NCBI GenBank assembly: GCA_964609385.1
Contig: CAZSSM010000059.1
Location: forward strand, 1 to 42,661
Origin: CAZSSM01 sp964609385
GTDB lineage: Bacteria; Planctomycetota; Planctomycetia; Isosphaerales; Isosphaeraceae
Direction of reading: 5' to 3'
Length of the DNA stretch: 42,661 nucleotides
Part shown: in pieces, positions 1 to 7,951 of the stretch
Layout of the letters: every line of letters begins with the position of its first letter
Position numbering within the stretch: the stretch's first letter is position 1
Position numbers and translations under genes: made by a program
The notes under the pieces: generated by a model
The model's input: only the letters and a program-made list of their open reading frames with translations
Told to the model about the DNA's origin: nothing
Databases searched by the model: none

Positions 1-24
1 GTTCCCGATTGGGAAATCGCGGGC

Positions 25-61
25 GGCCCTAGGATGAGTGTCGCTCATTGAGGCTAGGGCC
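25..61. other. long GC-rich hairpin near the window edge
   Basis: A perfect 8-bp outer stem, GGCCCTAG at 25-32 and CTAGGGCC at 54-61, encloses a second stem, ATGAG at 34-38 with CTCAT at 44-48. No T-run follows on the plus strand. It could be the structured end of a gene outside the window, or an RNA element about 190 bases upstream of the next gene. The inverted repeat is plain in the sequence; its role is unknown. Confidence 0.4.
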
Positions 62-249
62 AGGGTCGTCCGCGAGCGCAGCCTTCGGTCCATTCGGAAT
101 CCTCGACGATCCTAACCGAATCAGTTGACCCAGCGACCGGACCGTGTTCGAGAACGGGGAGCTAGCCCTCCTGCCCGACTCGCGGTCTGACACCGTGCTC
201 CGAACCGAAGTGGATCGCCAGTAGAATCAGCACCTCCAAGGAGTCTCCC

Positions 250-1056
250 ATGCGATTGATGATCGTGACCGGTTTGATCGCTCTGATCGTGTCGACGTCT
301 GTCAACCCCGTCCACGCTCAACGCCGAGGTCAAGGGCCAGGACAGAGTCTGGGGGGATTCCGAGGCGGTCCGGGGGGACTGGGCGGGAGCCCGCCGAGCA
401 TGGCCGATCTGCTCCAGATCCCCGTGGTCCAGAACGACCTCAAGCTCAGCGACGAGCAGCGTGCCCGAGTCGAATCGATCGCCCAGGAAAAGCGCAACAC
501 CTTCCGAGAGCGGATGCAGCAGGCCGCCGGCGGCAACGTTGTTCGCCCCACCCGCGAGCAGCTCGAGCAGCTCCGCGAATCGATGAACGAGCAGGCCCAA
601 CAAGCCCTCGGTAAGATCCTCGATGTCGATCAGCGCAGCCGTGCCAACCAGATCTTCTATCAGGCCTTGGGCTCCCGAGTCTTCGGCAACGATCAGTTCG
701 CCAAGAAGCTCAAACTCAGCCGCGAGCAGACCGGCCAAGTTCGTCAGATTCTCGGAGCCGTCGACGAGGAACTCCGCGCCTCCATGCGCAACACCTTTGG
801 CGCTGGTCAGCCGGGCCAAGCCGGTCAACGTGGCGGACGTCGTGGTCAAGGGCGTGGCCGAGTCGATTTCCAAGCCATCAGCGCCAAGCGTCAGGAACTG
901 GAGACCCAGGCCACCGAACGGTTAATGGAACTGCTCAGCGACGAACAAAAGGAAACCTACCGATCGCTGTTGGGCACGCCGATCCAACTGCCCGCCCCGG
1001 GTCGAGGCGGCTTCGGTGGTGGTCGTGGTCCCGGCGGTCAGCGCGATCCTGGATGA
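250..1056 (+). CDS. secreted Spy/CpxP-like helical protein
   Basis: A 268-residue protein with a clear Sec signal peptide at residues 1-23, probably cut after VHA just before QRRGQ. The mature protein has Gly/Arg-rich ends (about 24-50 and 250-268) around a helical, glutamine- and arginine-rich core. The core holds repeated units of the form LKLSDEQ/LKLSREQ, each followed by a long amphipathic helix (about 63-95 and 150-180), and a weaker third unit LLSDEQ near 226. Such LTxxQ-like repeats are typical of the Spy/CpxP periplasmic family and of many planctomycete secreted proteins. AAGGAG lies 7 bases before the ATG, which fixes the start. The gene stands alone. A chaperone or envelope-stress role is only an analogy. 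Confidence 0.75.
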   Translation: MRLMIVTGLIALIVSTSVNPVHAQRRGQGPGQSLGGFRGGPGGLGGSPPSMADLLQIPVVQNDLKLSDEQRARVESIAQEKRNTFRERMQQAAGGNVVRPTREQLEQLRESMNEQAQQALGKILDVDQRSRANQIFYQALGSRVFGNDQFAKKLKLSREQTGQVRQILGAVDEELRASMRNTFGAGQPGQAGQRGGRRGQGRGRVDFQAISAKRQELETQATERLMELLSDEQKETYRSLLGTPIQLPAPGRGGFGGGRGPGGQRDPG

Positions 1057-1333
1057 TCGACTGACCGCTTCCAAGTGCGATCTCGAAGACCGGTCCGAAG
1101 GCAACTTCCCCAGACCGGTTTTCAACGATCCGGGATGAAGCGATCTGCCTCGAGATCCTCCTCTATTCGATCCAACCGCTTTGCGGTATTCCACAACGAT
1201 CCAAGGCTTGAGCGACTCGACGCGCTTCGCGATGGGCAAGGCGTGGGCTCGGGACGCGCAGGGAACTCGGCGACGTTCCGTTTCTATGAGGCGGATCGCA
1301 CAAGCTCGGCGGGAAGGGTAGGAGGCCCTGGCC

Positions 1334-2488
1334 ATGTCGTGGGATTTCCCGTTTCATAGCGATTCGCAGTCCGAATGGTTTACGCGAGCCTCGGCTTTCG
1401 CCGAAGCGCACCTGGCCGAGGATCCCGGGCCTCGTGAACGTGACGGCATCTTCTGTCGCGAAGGCTACGTGCGCTGCGCGGAACTCGGCGTGGCGGGCTT
1501 GCCGGTACCCACGGAGTACGGCGGGCAAGGGCAGGGGCTCTTGGAGACCGTTGCGGCGATGGAAGGCTTGGGGGCGACCTGCCCCGACAACGGATTGCTC
1601 TTCGCCCTGGGCGCTTCGCTCTGGACGATCACGATGCCGATCCTGGAATTCGGCACCGAGTCCCAGAAGCAGCGATGGCTCCCGGGTCTCTGCGACGGTC
1701 GGCTCCTCGGGGCTAACGCGGCCAGCGAGCCGGAGGCCGGCAGCGACATCTTCAGCATGACCACCCACGCGACCCGACACGACGCCGGCTGGATCCTCAA
1801 CGGTCGCAAGATCTGGATCACCGGCGGCCCCGTGGCCGACGTCTATGTCGTCTTCGCCACGACCGCGCCGGATAAAGGGGCCATGGGCGTCAGCGCCTTC
1901 ATCGTGCCGGCCGGCACGCCCGGCTTCTCAGTGGTTCGGACCGTTGACAAAATGGGTCTACGGACCGCGCCGATGGGCGAACTGGTCTTCGAGGACTGTG
2001 CCCTGCCCGACGAGGCGCTGTTGGGGCGCGAGGGGCGTGGCTCGCGGATCTTCAACGCGGCCTTGGAATGGGAACGCGGCGCCATCCTCGCACCGACTCT
2101 TGGTGCCATGCGGAGACAGGTCGACGTCTGCATCCGTCACGCCCGCAAGCGCAAGCAGTTCGGCCAAGCCGTCGGCAAATTCCAAGCCGTCTCCAACCGG
2201 ATCGCCGAGATGCGGCTCCGCGTTGAGACCTGCCGCCTGTTGGTCCACAAGTTCGCCTGGAAGAAGGATCGAGGTGAGGACGCGGGACTTGAGGCGTCGA
2301 TGATCAAGTGGCACGTCTCGGAATGCTTCGTGCAGAACAGCCTGGACACGATCCGGACCCTCGGCGCCATCGGTTACACGACCGAGTTCCCCCACGAACG
2401 CGACCTCCGCGACTCCGTCGGTGGCGTCCTCTTCTCCGGGACCAACGACATCCAGAAGCTCCTGGTCGCCCAACGCCTCCGGATCTGA
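1334..2488 (+). CDS. acyl-CoA dehydrogenase family protein
   Basis: A flavoprotein of 384 residues, the normal family length. The order is an N-terminal helical domain (about 14-125), a middle beta domain (about 126-225) with SEPEAGSD at 131-138 and GRKIWITGG at 157-165, and a C-terminal helical domain with RKQFGQAVGKFQ near 272-283 and SGTNDIQ near 368-374. The family oxidises acyl-CoA thioesters at the alpha-beta carbons using FAD. At the place where many members carry the catalytic Glu of the YEGT motif, this protein has Ser368. Glu247 in LEWERG sits where isovaleryl- and long-chain-type enzymes keep their base, so activity is plausible by that route. AGGAGG lies just ahead of the ATG. No fatty-acid genes adjoin it, so the substrate is unknown. 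Confidence 0.88.
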   Translation: MSWDFPFHSDSQSEWFTRASAFAEAHLAEDPGPRERDGIFCREGYVRCAELGVAGLPVPTEYGGQGQGLLETVAAMEGLGATCPDNGLLFALGASLWTITMPILEFGTESQKQRWLPGLCDGRLLGANAASEPEAGSDIFSMTTHATRHDAGWILNGRKIWITGGPVADVYVVFATTAPDKGAMGVSAFIVPAGTPGFSVVRTVDKMGLRTAPMGELVFEDCALPDEALLGREGRGSRIFNAALEWERGAILAPTLGAMRRQVDVCIRHARKRKQFGQAVGKFQAVSNRIAEMRLRVETCRLLVHKFAWKKDRGEDAGLEASMIKWHVSECFVQNSLDTIRTLGAIGYTTEFPHERDLRDSVGGVLFSGTNDIQKLLVAQRLRI

Positions 2489-2611
2489 GCAAAAGGATCG
2501 CGATCACTCCACGACATCGACGACGAGGCTACCGGTCCGTAGACTGGCTGAGACACGCCCGACTTGATGCCAGCCTTTGAAAAGGGTTCCGTCCGCAAAC
2601 ATCCACCGTGA

Positions 2612-3035
2612 TGCTTCTGGAGGGCGAGGGCGATTCCATACCGCGTCTTTTTCTCACATGGTGGATTGGATACATATCTCGTTTAGAACTTCCTCAGTCC
2701 GAAGGTCGAGTCGACGGGCGCTTCCGTCTTTCTCGATGCTGGGGCCATCGAGTATGGTGATGATTTCCGATCGGAAATCCTGAGGGAACTCGGCCGGTGC
2801 GACGAGTTGCTGGTCCTGTTGACCAGTTAGGCGCTGAAGAGACCTTGGGTGTTCGCCGAGATCGGGGCTGCATTGATCCGCAAAAAGCGGATCGTCGCCA
2901 TTCGATATCGACCTTCCGAGGCAGATCACCAGGAACAAGGCATTGCCTCGCTCCTGGGCATAAATTCGATCCCGGAAATCGAGAGTTTCGATGAGTACAT
3001 CGATCAGCTTCGAACGAGAGTCCAAAGCAGTCACG
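2612..3035 (+). pseudogene. TIR-like domain gene remnant with two in-frame TAG codons
   Basis: One reading frame encodes a recognisable TIR-like domain. It begins VFFSHGGLDTYLV at 2645, continues through GASVFLDAGAIEYGDDF and DELLVLLTS, then RPWVFAEIGAAL, and ends FDEYIDQLRTRV near 3025. The WxxxE motif that carries the catalytic Glu in active TIR NADases is present (WVFAE). The frame is interrupted by TAG at 2684-2686 and again at 2828-2830, the latter in LLTS*ALKRP, where relatives usually have an acidic or polar residue. The same frame runs on both sides of each stop. A start is not obvious: an ATG at 2611 is in another frame, so the 5' end may also be shifted. The next TIR domain follows after a one-base frame change near 3037. 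I infer a decayed domain of a larger TIR protein. Confidence 0.7.
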
Positions 3036-3524
3036 AGCCGAGAGCACATTTTTATTGCGTTCCATCAAACAGATTCGATCATCGCTGACCAAGTCGCGAC
3101 CGGCCTCAAGGCGAGTGGTTTCACTGTCTTCCTCGACGGAGAGATGCTCGTCGCCGGGGAGATCGATTCGGATAAAGTCGTCAAGGAACTCCGCAGTTCT
3201 GACGCGGCTATCGTCGTCCTCTCGCAGCACTCGAAGCGATCGGGTTGGGTCGAAGAAGAGCTCGTCCAGGCCCTCCGCAGCAATCAGGTGGTGATCCCGA
3301 TCCTCGTCGACCCCGAGGGAAAGAACAACGGGGTCTGGCCGCTCGTTGGCGATCGCCTGCCCCTGGAATGGCCCACTCGGCAGGAAGATCTTCCTCAAGC
3401 GATCGATAAGCTCAAAGCCACACTCACCGGATACTTAAATGGCCTCGCAGCTAATCCTAAACCCACCAAGAAAACACATAAATCCTACAAACGTGTTTTA
3501 TATCATACTATCATGCTGACTTAA
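2991..3524 (+). CDS. TIR domain protein, probably a fragment of a broken multi-TIR gene
   Basis: Encodes 177 residues with one complete TIR domain at about 18-143. Visible landmarks are HIFIAFHQTD (strand A), TVFLDGEMLVAGE (BB-loop region), AAIVVLSQHS and SGWVEEEL, in which W86 and E90 form the WxxxE catalytic motif. Bacterial TIR domains commonly hydrolyse NAD+ or make signalling nucleotides from it, often in anti-phage defence. The start is weak: no good ribosome site precedes the ATG, which lies inside the end of the upstream TIR-like remnant. After a linker (about 150-165) the frame runs out in an unrelated tail (VLYHTIMLT), while one frame over a second TIR domain begins. Adding one T to the T-run at 3496-3499 would join the two as RVFISYYHAD. 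Whether the fragment is expressed is uncertain. Confidence 0.6.
   Translation: MSTSISFERESKAVTSREHIFIAFHQTDSIIADQVATGLKASGFTVFLDGEMLVAGEIDSDKVVKELRSSDAAIVVLSQHSKRSGWVEEELVQALRSNQVVIPILVDPEGKNNGVWPLVGDRLPLEWPTRQEDLPQAIDKLKATLTGYLNGLAANPKPTKKTHKSYKRVLYHTIMLT
3229..3425 (+). repeat. direct repeat copy 1 in the TIR genes
   Basis: This 197-bp stretch is repeated at 3675-3871, offset 446 bases, with one mismatch by eye (C at 3373, T at 3819; Pro to Leu). It covers the C-terminal half of the TIR domain from the SKRSGW motif to KLKATL. The halves before it are clearly diverged. The offset is not a multiple of three, consistent with the frame change between the two domains. Confidence 0.95.
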
Positions 3525-3892
3525 CCATCGCGAATCAAATCGCTGATACGCTTGGGAAGACAGGATACGATGTCTTTTTCGATCAATCTTCAATCGTCGC
3601 CGGAGAAGCCTGGTCGGACCAAATCATCCGGGCGATCGCGAACTCCGATGCAGTGATCGTGATCCTGTCACGTAACTCGAAGCGATCGGGTTGGGTCGAA
3701 GAAGAGCTCGTCCAGGCCCTCCGCAGCAATCAGGTGGTGATCCCGATCCTCGTCGACCCCGAGGGAAAGAACAACGGGGTCTGGCCGCTCGTTGGCGATC
3801 GCCTGCCCCTGGAATGGCTCACTCGGCAGGAAGATCTTCCTCAAGCGATCGATAAGCTCAAAGCCACACTCGAGAACTCGACCCAACATTAA
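3482..3892 (+). pseudogene. second TIR domain, frameshifted from the first
   Basis: This frame is open from 3482 to the TAA at 3890-3892 and encodes a full TIR domain: CFISYYHADLTIANQIA, then YDVFFDQSSIVAGEAW, AVIVILSRNSKRSGW, WVEEEL and KLKATLENSTQH. WxxxE is intact. I see no ATG, GTG or TTG in this frame before the GTG at 3653, which lies in the middle of the domain, so the whole domain cannot be made alone. It must once have been the C-terminal part of the gene upstream, joined through the linker at about 3440-3490. A single missing T in TTTT at 3496-3499 explains the break. The N-terminal half differs from the first TIR domain, while the second half is almost identical at DNA level. Confidence 0.75.
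3675..3871 (+). repeat. direct repeat copy 2 in the TIR genes
   Basis: Second copy of the 197-bp repeat at 3229-3425, 196 of 197 bases identical by eye. The sharp boundaries (identity starts at ACTCGAAGCG and stops after CACTC) suggest recent duplication or gene conversion between the two domains. Confidence 0.95.
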
Positions 3893-3913
3893 AACTATGC
3901 TCTCAAGATGAAC

Positions 3914-3948
3914 AATGATCACCTAACGGATTCAATCACGTGATCATT
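3914..3948. terminator. possible terminator between convergent genes
   Basis: AATGATCAC at 3914-3922 pairs perfectly with GTGATCATT at 3940-3948 over a 17-base loop, and the run of T continues to 3950 on the plus strand. It lies between the end of the TIR remnant (+) and the stop of the minus-strand gene, partly inside the latter's last codons. The loop is long and the T-run short, so it is only a candidate. Confidence 0.4.
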
Positions 3949-4688
3949 TTGTCGGCCTGAATCGCCCAGATCCGTTTGGCCAGGATGCGGCCGTCGTCGT
4001 GGGTGTCGATGATCCGACCCTGCCAAGCGATCTTGAGCCGGATTCGGAGCCCTTCGGGTCGCGTTGAGCCGAGCAGCCCGTACGTGTCGCGGGCATGGTA
4101 CTCATGTCCGTATCGTTGATCGGGTAGGTAACGATCTTCCAAGCCATTGGTGGTGCAGGCTCCGGCGTCTCGGTATCCGAACCGTTGGACACCCTGGGGA
4201 GTGATCTGACCGTCCTCGGTCCAGGATCGAGTCAGTCCGCCCGGAATCTGGAAGGCGGCCGAGGCCTCGCGCGATCGGCCGATGGGTCTCCAGTTCGACC
4301 GTGAGCGATCCGTGCCGACGAACCGGCCTGGCTGGATCCGAGCAATACCTCGAATGTACTGGCGGTACTCGAAGCGTTGACAGTCGACGTTCGGGTCGAG
4401 CCGGACGACCACCTGGAACCGGCCTCCCAACAAGAACCCCGCGCCCTTGGACCGCAAGCCAATCGGAACCAGTGTCCGTACACGGAACTCGTGGACCAGA
4501 TCCCCCTGGTTCATTCGCCCTCGACGAGGCATGATATATCCGTATGCCGCTCGCTTTGGTTTTTCGGACCGATCAGTCCGACCGATCAGTCCGGCGATCC
4601 AAGCTCCTCCAACAACCGCCCCAGACAGATCGCTCCTGGGGTCATTAGGCGCCGATCCAGTTATTACCAAATTGATGGGCATTTTCAT
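3936..4688 (-). CDS. protein of unknown function
   Basis: A 250-residue protein whose family I cannot name. Residues about 18-37 form a Gly/Ala-rich, weakly hydrophobic segment that might be a membrane anchor or glycine zipper. The C-terminal two thirds look like one domain, with CQRFEYRQYIRG near 103-114, RSWTEDGQITPQG near 155-167, a Tyr/His/Asp-rich stretch DRYLPDQRYGHEYHARDTYG near 186-205, and a final beta-rich part (GRIIDTHDDGRIL). These features recall, from memory only, uncharacterised bacterial proteins found near secretion or toxin genes. No clear ribosome site precedes the ATG, and an internal start at residue 53 (MPRRGRMNQ) is possible. It converges on the TIR remnant; no functional link can be shown. 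Confidence 0.55.
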   Translation of the reverse strand: MKMPINLVITGSAPNDPRSDLSGAVVGGAWIAGLIGRTDRSEKPKRAAYGYIMPRRGRMNQGDLVHEFRVRTLVPIGLRSKGAGFLLGGRFQVVVRLDPNVDCQRFEYRQYIRGIARIQPGRFVGTDRSRSNWRPIGRSREASAAFQIPGGLTRSWTEDGQITPQGVQRFGYRDAGACTTNGLEDRYLPDQRYGHEYHARDTYGLLGSTRPEGLRIRLKIAWQGRIIDTHDDGRILAKRIWAIQADKMIT

Positions 4689-5431
4689 CGTTGGTTCACC
4701 GCAGATTTCCTAACCTTGTGAAGTTCCATCGATGCTGAGTTAGAGTCTATGTGTCGTCTCGCTGGGACCAAAGCACTGTGCGTTATCATCGGTCCGACGT
4801 GGTGCGCGCAAGGGATCCTCGCCATGCATCGCATGGCTCGATGCGACGAGCCTTCGAGGCAGATCACTTGGATTCGCCCATGAGGATCGAGCGATTCGCT
4901 CGACCCGGACAGGCCGGGGAAATTTTGCTTCGGAAACGTTTACGTAACTCCTCAAGGGGTGTGACAGGATCCGTCACCGGCCCCAACGAGCCGTCCGCCT
5001 CAACCAACGCTTTGACATTTAATTCGCGTCCCTATAAAAATCGCTATCCCGAGTCATCTCCCCAGTGATCGTCGGTGTCCGGGTGAGCCTCACACAGGCC
5101 AAGCATGAGGCAAATCCGTCAGGATCCGCCACCAAGGGCACGGCTCGACCGATTCCCGGGATTCCCCCGACGACACGGTCATGGATTCCAATCAGACTGC
5201 TTGCCGAGGACTGATCAGGAAAGCAGATAAGTATTAAAGGGTTGGCATTTCCGCCCCCGTTGATCCGGCCTATCGAGGATGATATACGGTCGCTCCTTCG
5301 TTTACTGAGCAGGATGCTAACGTGCATCGACTAGGGACGGTCCGTTTCCGTTCCATCGGAACCCTTTACTCAGGGATAATCACGTCATGGACCGACATAC
5401 TTAGCTTTCGCCCCCACTCAACGTCGGGATC
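4689..5431. other. gene-free stretch
   Basis: 743 bases, visibly less GC-rich than the flanking genes. Short frames on both strands show no family motif, ribosome site or consistent codon use. It must hold the promoters of the two divergent flanking genes, but I cannot place them. No tRNA or strong hairpin was seen. Confidence 0.5.
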
Positions 5432-6706
5432 GTGGTATCGCCTCGTAGTGCGAAATTGAACGCTCTGATGACAATCGCATGCATCGTCGCATTCGGGGGT
5501 TTATCGGAGTCGTTCGCCAACCCGTCGCCCAACGAGCCAGCGAGCACACAACCTTCGGCCATCGATCTATCGAATTACCTCAAGAAGACCCCGAGCGGCA
5601 GTCCATTCAGCAGAACAGGGTCGTCAGACATAATTCCCACCGGTAGGGGTGAGAATGTTCGACACGTCGTGCTGCAGCGAGTCGAGTCGACGCCACCGGC
5701 CGAGTCCTCGACTCTGGTCCTACCACCGCTCCCGGAACAGGCGTTGTCGACCGATACGAGGCCGAGCTTCGGGTCGGAGCAACCCGAGGTGACCCCTTCG
5801 ACAACGGTCGCCCCACCTCATGCCCCTCTGGCGTCGGGATCTTTCGTGAGCCACGTCGAGTATGAGGGCACCATCCGTCGATACCTCGTCTACGTTCCGT
5901 CCTGCGTCGTCACCGGGGGATCGCTCCCGCTGGTCGTGGCGCTGCACGGTTCGGGGGACACTCCTGAATCGTTCCTCGAGTACACCGGCTGGGCCGCAAT
6001 GGCCGAGGCGTCTGGCTTTATCGTCCTGGCTCCCGAAGGGTTCCCCTTGATCACCTGGGCGGGCAAGATCCCAGTGATCAGCCCGCAGGTCTGGAACAGT
6101 GGCCAGTACTCCGAGATCCGTCCCCGCTCACACCTCGATGACGTCGGACTGATTAACGGGATCATGGATCAGGTCGCTGCGCAATGGCCGGTCGACCCGC
6201 ATCGCGTCTACGCGGTGGGCTATTCCAATGGGGGCGCGATGACCTTCCGGCTGGCCAGCGAATGCGCCGACCGATTCACCGCGATCGCTTCTGTGGCCGG
6301 CCTCTGCTGTGTGAAGGCGCCACAGCCCTGCCGGCCGATCCCGACGATGTTGATCGTCGGCACGCTCGACCCGATCGTCCCTTACTTGGGCGGACTCAAG
6401 GTGCTCCCTTGGCAAATCAGCCTCTCGCCGCCGGTGTTCTTGGCCGCATCGAAATGGGCCGGAGCCATCGGCTGCACACTCGGCCCGGTCGAGCACCCCC
6501 AAGAGCTCGCACCTGGTGTCGGCATCCTCGACTATACAGCCCCAGGATGTCCCGGTGTGTTGCTCAGAGTCCTGCGGGTCCAGCTCCAAGGCCACGGCTG
6601 GCCCTCGGGCCAGGGACTTCGGCTCGAACGACTGCTTGGCCCCGACAGCTCCACGCTCAATGCCACAGGTCAGATCTGGGCCTTCTTCAGTCAATATCAC
6701 GGCTGA
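5432..6706 (+). CDS. secreted PHB-depolymerase/feruloyl-esterase-like alpha/beta hydrolase
   Basis: A 424-residue protein with a hydrophobic signal-like N-terminus, then a Pro/Ser/Thr-rich linker (about 30-135) and an alpha/beta-hydrolase domain (about 140-420). Landmarks are VVALHGSGDTPESF (oxyanion-hole region, 168-181), GYSNGG with nucleophile Ser265, GTLDPIVPY with Asp313, and GHGWP with His388. This is the layout of the LpqC/PHB depolymerase esterase family, which cleaves ester bonds in polyhydroxyalkanoates or plant-wall feruloyl esters. The substrate here is unknown. The start is uncertain: the GTG at 5432 has no strong ribosome site, and an ATG at 5468 would give a shorter signal peptide (MTIACIVAFGG). 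The gene converges on the phosphatase gene that follows. Confidence 0.85.
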   Translation: MVSPRSAKLNALMTIACIVAFGGLSESFANPSPNEPASTQPSAIDLSNYLKKTPSGSPFSRTGSSDIIPTGRGENVRHVVLQRVESTPPAESSTLVLPPLPEQALSTDTRPSFGSEQPEVTPSTTVAPPHAPLASGSFVSHVEYEGTIRRYLVYVPSCVVTGGSLPLVVALHGSGDTPESFLEYTGWAAMAEASGFIVLAPEGFPLITWAGKIPVISPQVWNSGQYSEIRPRSHLDDVGLINGIMDQVAAQWPVDPHRVYAVGYSNGGAMTFRLASECADRFTAIASVAGLCCVKAPQPCRPIPTMLIVGTLDPIVPYLGGLKVLPWQISLSPPVFLAASKWAGAIGCTLGPVEHPQELAPGVGILDYTAPGCPGVLLRVLRVQLQGHGWPSGQGLRLERLLGPDSSTLNATGQIWAFFSQYHG

Positions 6707-6771
6707 GGTTCGATCATCGCGTCTTCAAGTCGCGACGCCTCGACAGCGTGAAGTGCCGTTGCCGAGGTGTC

Positions 6772-7221
6772 TCAACGGGCAGCGTGGTGATCGACATAAG
6801 CCTCGACAAGTCCTCGGAGCGGATCGCCGAACTTCAGGTCCATCGCCTCGGCCTGCTCCCAGGTCTGCTGCTTGGTCAGGCCCTCGGTGTGCATCTTGTG
6901 GAGCAGGACGAGGGCGGCGGCTCGAGCCCCTTTGAGACAATGAAGCAGGACCGGGCCAGACTGAGCCTGAAGGAACTGACTGACGGCCTCGACCTCCGCA
7001 CGGTCCAGCGGCTGACCGCCGACGGCATAATGGTGATAGTTCAGGCCGAGGTCGCGGACGACTTGTCCCTCGGCCTCGGTCGAGAGCGGTTGATTGGGCT
7101 CGCCGTCGCGTCGAAGGTTGACCACGGCCACAAAGCCCTGCTCCTTCAACGGCTCCAGTTCGGCCTCCGAGGGTTGGTCAGCGATAGCCAGGCGCTCGTC
7201 GAGTTGGCGAAAGTGGTCCAT
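6772..7221 (-). CDS. DUF442-type (beta-lactamase hydrolase-like) phosphatase
   Basis: A 149-residue protein of the tyrosine-phosphatase-like fold. It opens with a segment seen in DUF442 proteins (LAIADQPSEAELEPLKEQGF, 11-30), followed by VVNLRRDGE and the active-site loop HCLKGARAA with Cys95 and Arg100. The Cys-x4-Arg spacing matches DUF442 members (usually HCRSGTR) and is one residue shorter than the classical Cys-x5-Arg loop. The usual Arg after the Cys is replaced by Leu. The substrate is unknown; relatives are linked to sulfur metabolism or protein dephosphorylation. It diverges from the MarR regulator with 145 bases between, so that regulator may control it. Confidence 0.8.
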   Translation of the reverse strand: MDHFRQLDERLAIADQPSEAELEPLKEQGFVAVVNLRRDGEPNQPLSTEAEGQVVRDLGLNYHHYAVGGQPLDRAEVEAVSQFLQAQSGPVLLHCLKGARAAALVLLHKMHTEGLTKQQTWEQAEAMDLKFGDPLRGLVEAYVDHHAAR

Positions 7222-7366
7222 AACGGGGGCTCCTGGGTTTGGGCTGGGTTGGGAGAGTCGAGGATGTCAGACTCGAGTGGTACGCCACGTCCGGCCCTCG
7301 GGGATCGCGCCGATCGTCTCGCGTTGCTTCTCCCGACTCCGACTTGACCCCGCCGATTTTCCAACG

Positions 7367-7870
7367 ATGTCCGCCTTCGAGCAACAGACGCGATCGCTCT
7401 ACGAGGCGATTCAGCGGCTCACCCAGGCCCTCAAGTCCGCCGAGACGCAACGGATCCGGGCCTGGCAAGAGAAACTGAACCACTCCGACGTGCTGGCTGT
7501 CCAGTGCATCGGGGAGCGCGGCACGTGCATCCTCAACGAGGTGGCCAGTCACCTGCACGTCAGCCCGACGACGGCCAGCACGATCATCGACCGGCTGGTC
7601 CGCAAAGACCTGGTCAGTCGTCGGAGGTCCGAGGCGAACCGTCGGATCGTCGAACTCCGACTCACCGAATCGGGTCAAGCCCTGCATGATGAGCTGGCGG
7701 ACTTGCTGATGAGGCAGTGCGCCATTATGCTCCGCGCCGTGCCCGAGTCCGACCGCGACCGGTTCGTCCTGGACGTCAACTGGATTGCCGAAAACGCCTC
7801 CCAACAAAACGAGTCCCGTGCCCCCGATTCACCTGATCAAGCGTCCACAAAAACCGAAGGTCCGGATTGA
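7367..7870 (+). CDS. MarR family transcriptional regulator
   Basis: Encodes 167 residues from the ATG at 7367; a longer frame upstream overlaps the phosphatase promoter and lacks family features. Helices at about 1-45 provide the dimer interface. The winged helix follows: ILNEVASHLHVSPTTASTIIDRL (about 51-73, recognition helix around PTTASTII) and the wing KDLVSRRRSEANRRIVEL, then a dimerising C-terminal helix. MarR proteins usually repress neighbouring efflux or stress genes and let go when bound by a small ligand. The RND adaptor starts 81 bases downstream on the same strand, so control of that pump is the natural inference. A Ser/Pro/Thr-rich tail (about 145-167) is dispensable-looking. 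Confidence 0.9.
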   Translation: MSAFEQQTRSLYEAIQRLTQALKSAETQRIRAWQEKLNHSDVLAVQCIGERGTCILNEVASHLHVSPTTASTIIDRLVRKDLVSRRRSEANRRIVELRLTESGQALHDELADLLMRQCAIMLRAVPESDRDRFVLDVNWIAENASQQNESRAPDSPDQASTKTEGPD

Positions 7871-7951
7871 CCGGAACACTACGGAAAACGTACTGTAGGT
7901 GAACCAAATAGTCAGATTTCCGGGCCATTCTCCCGAACGGGTCAGGTCATC

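Noticed and set aside
5019..5327. A 102-codon minus-strand frame in the gap before the esterase
   Set aside because: No ribosome site, no motif, and composition unlike neighbouring genes.
6184..7347. A 387-codon plus-strand frame spanning the end of the esterase and the phosphatase
   Set aside because: It overlaps two well-supported genes in other frames and lacks any motif or ribosome site.
7094..7366. Upstream extension of the MarR gene
   Set aside because: It would run into the divergent phosphatase gene; the ATG at 7367 gives a normal MarR length.
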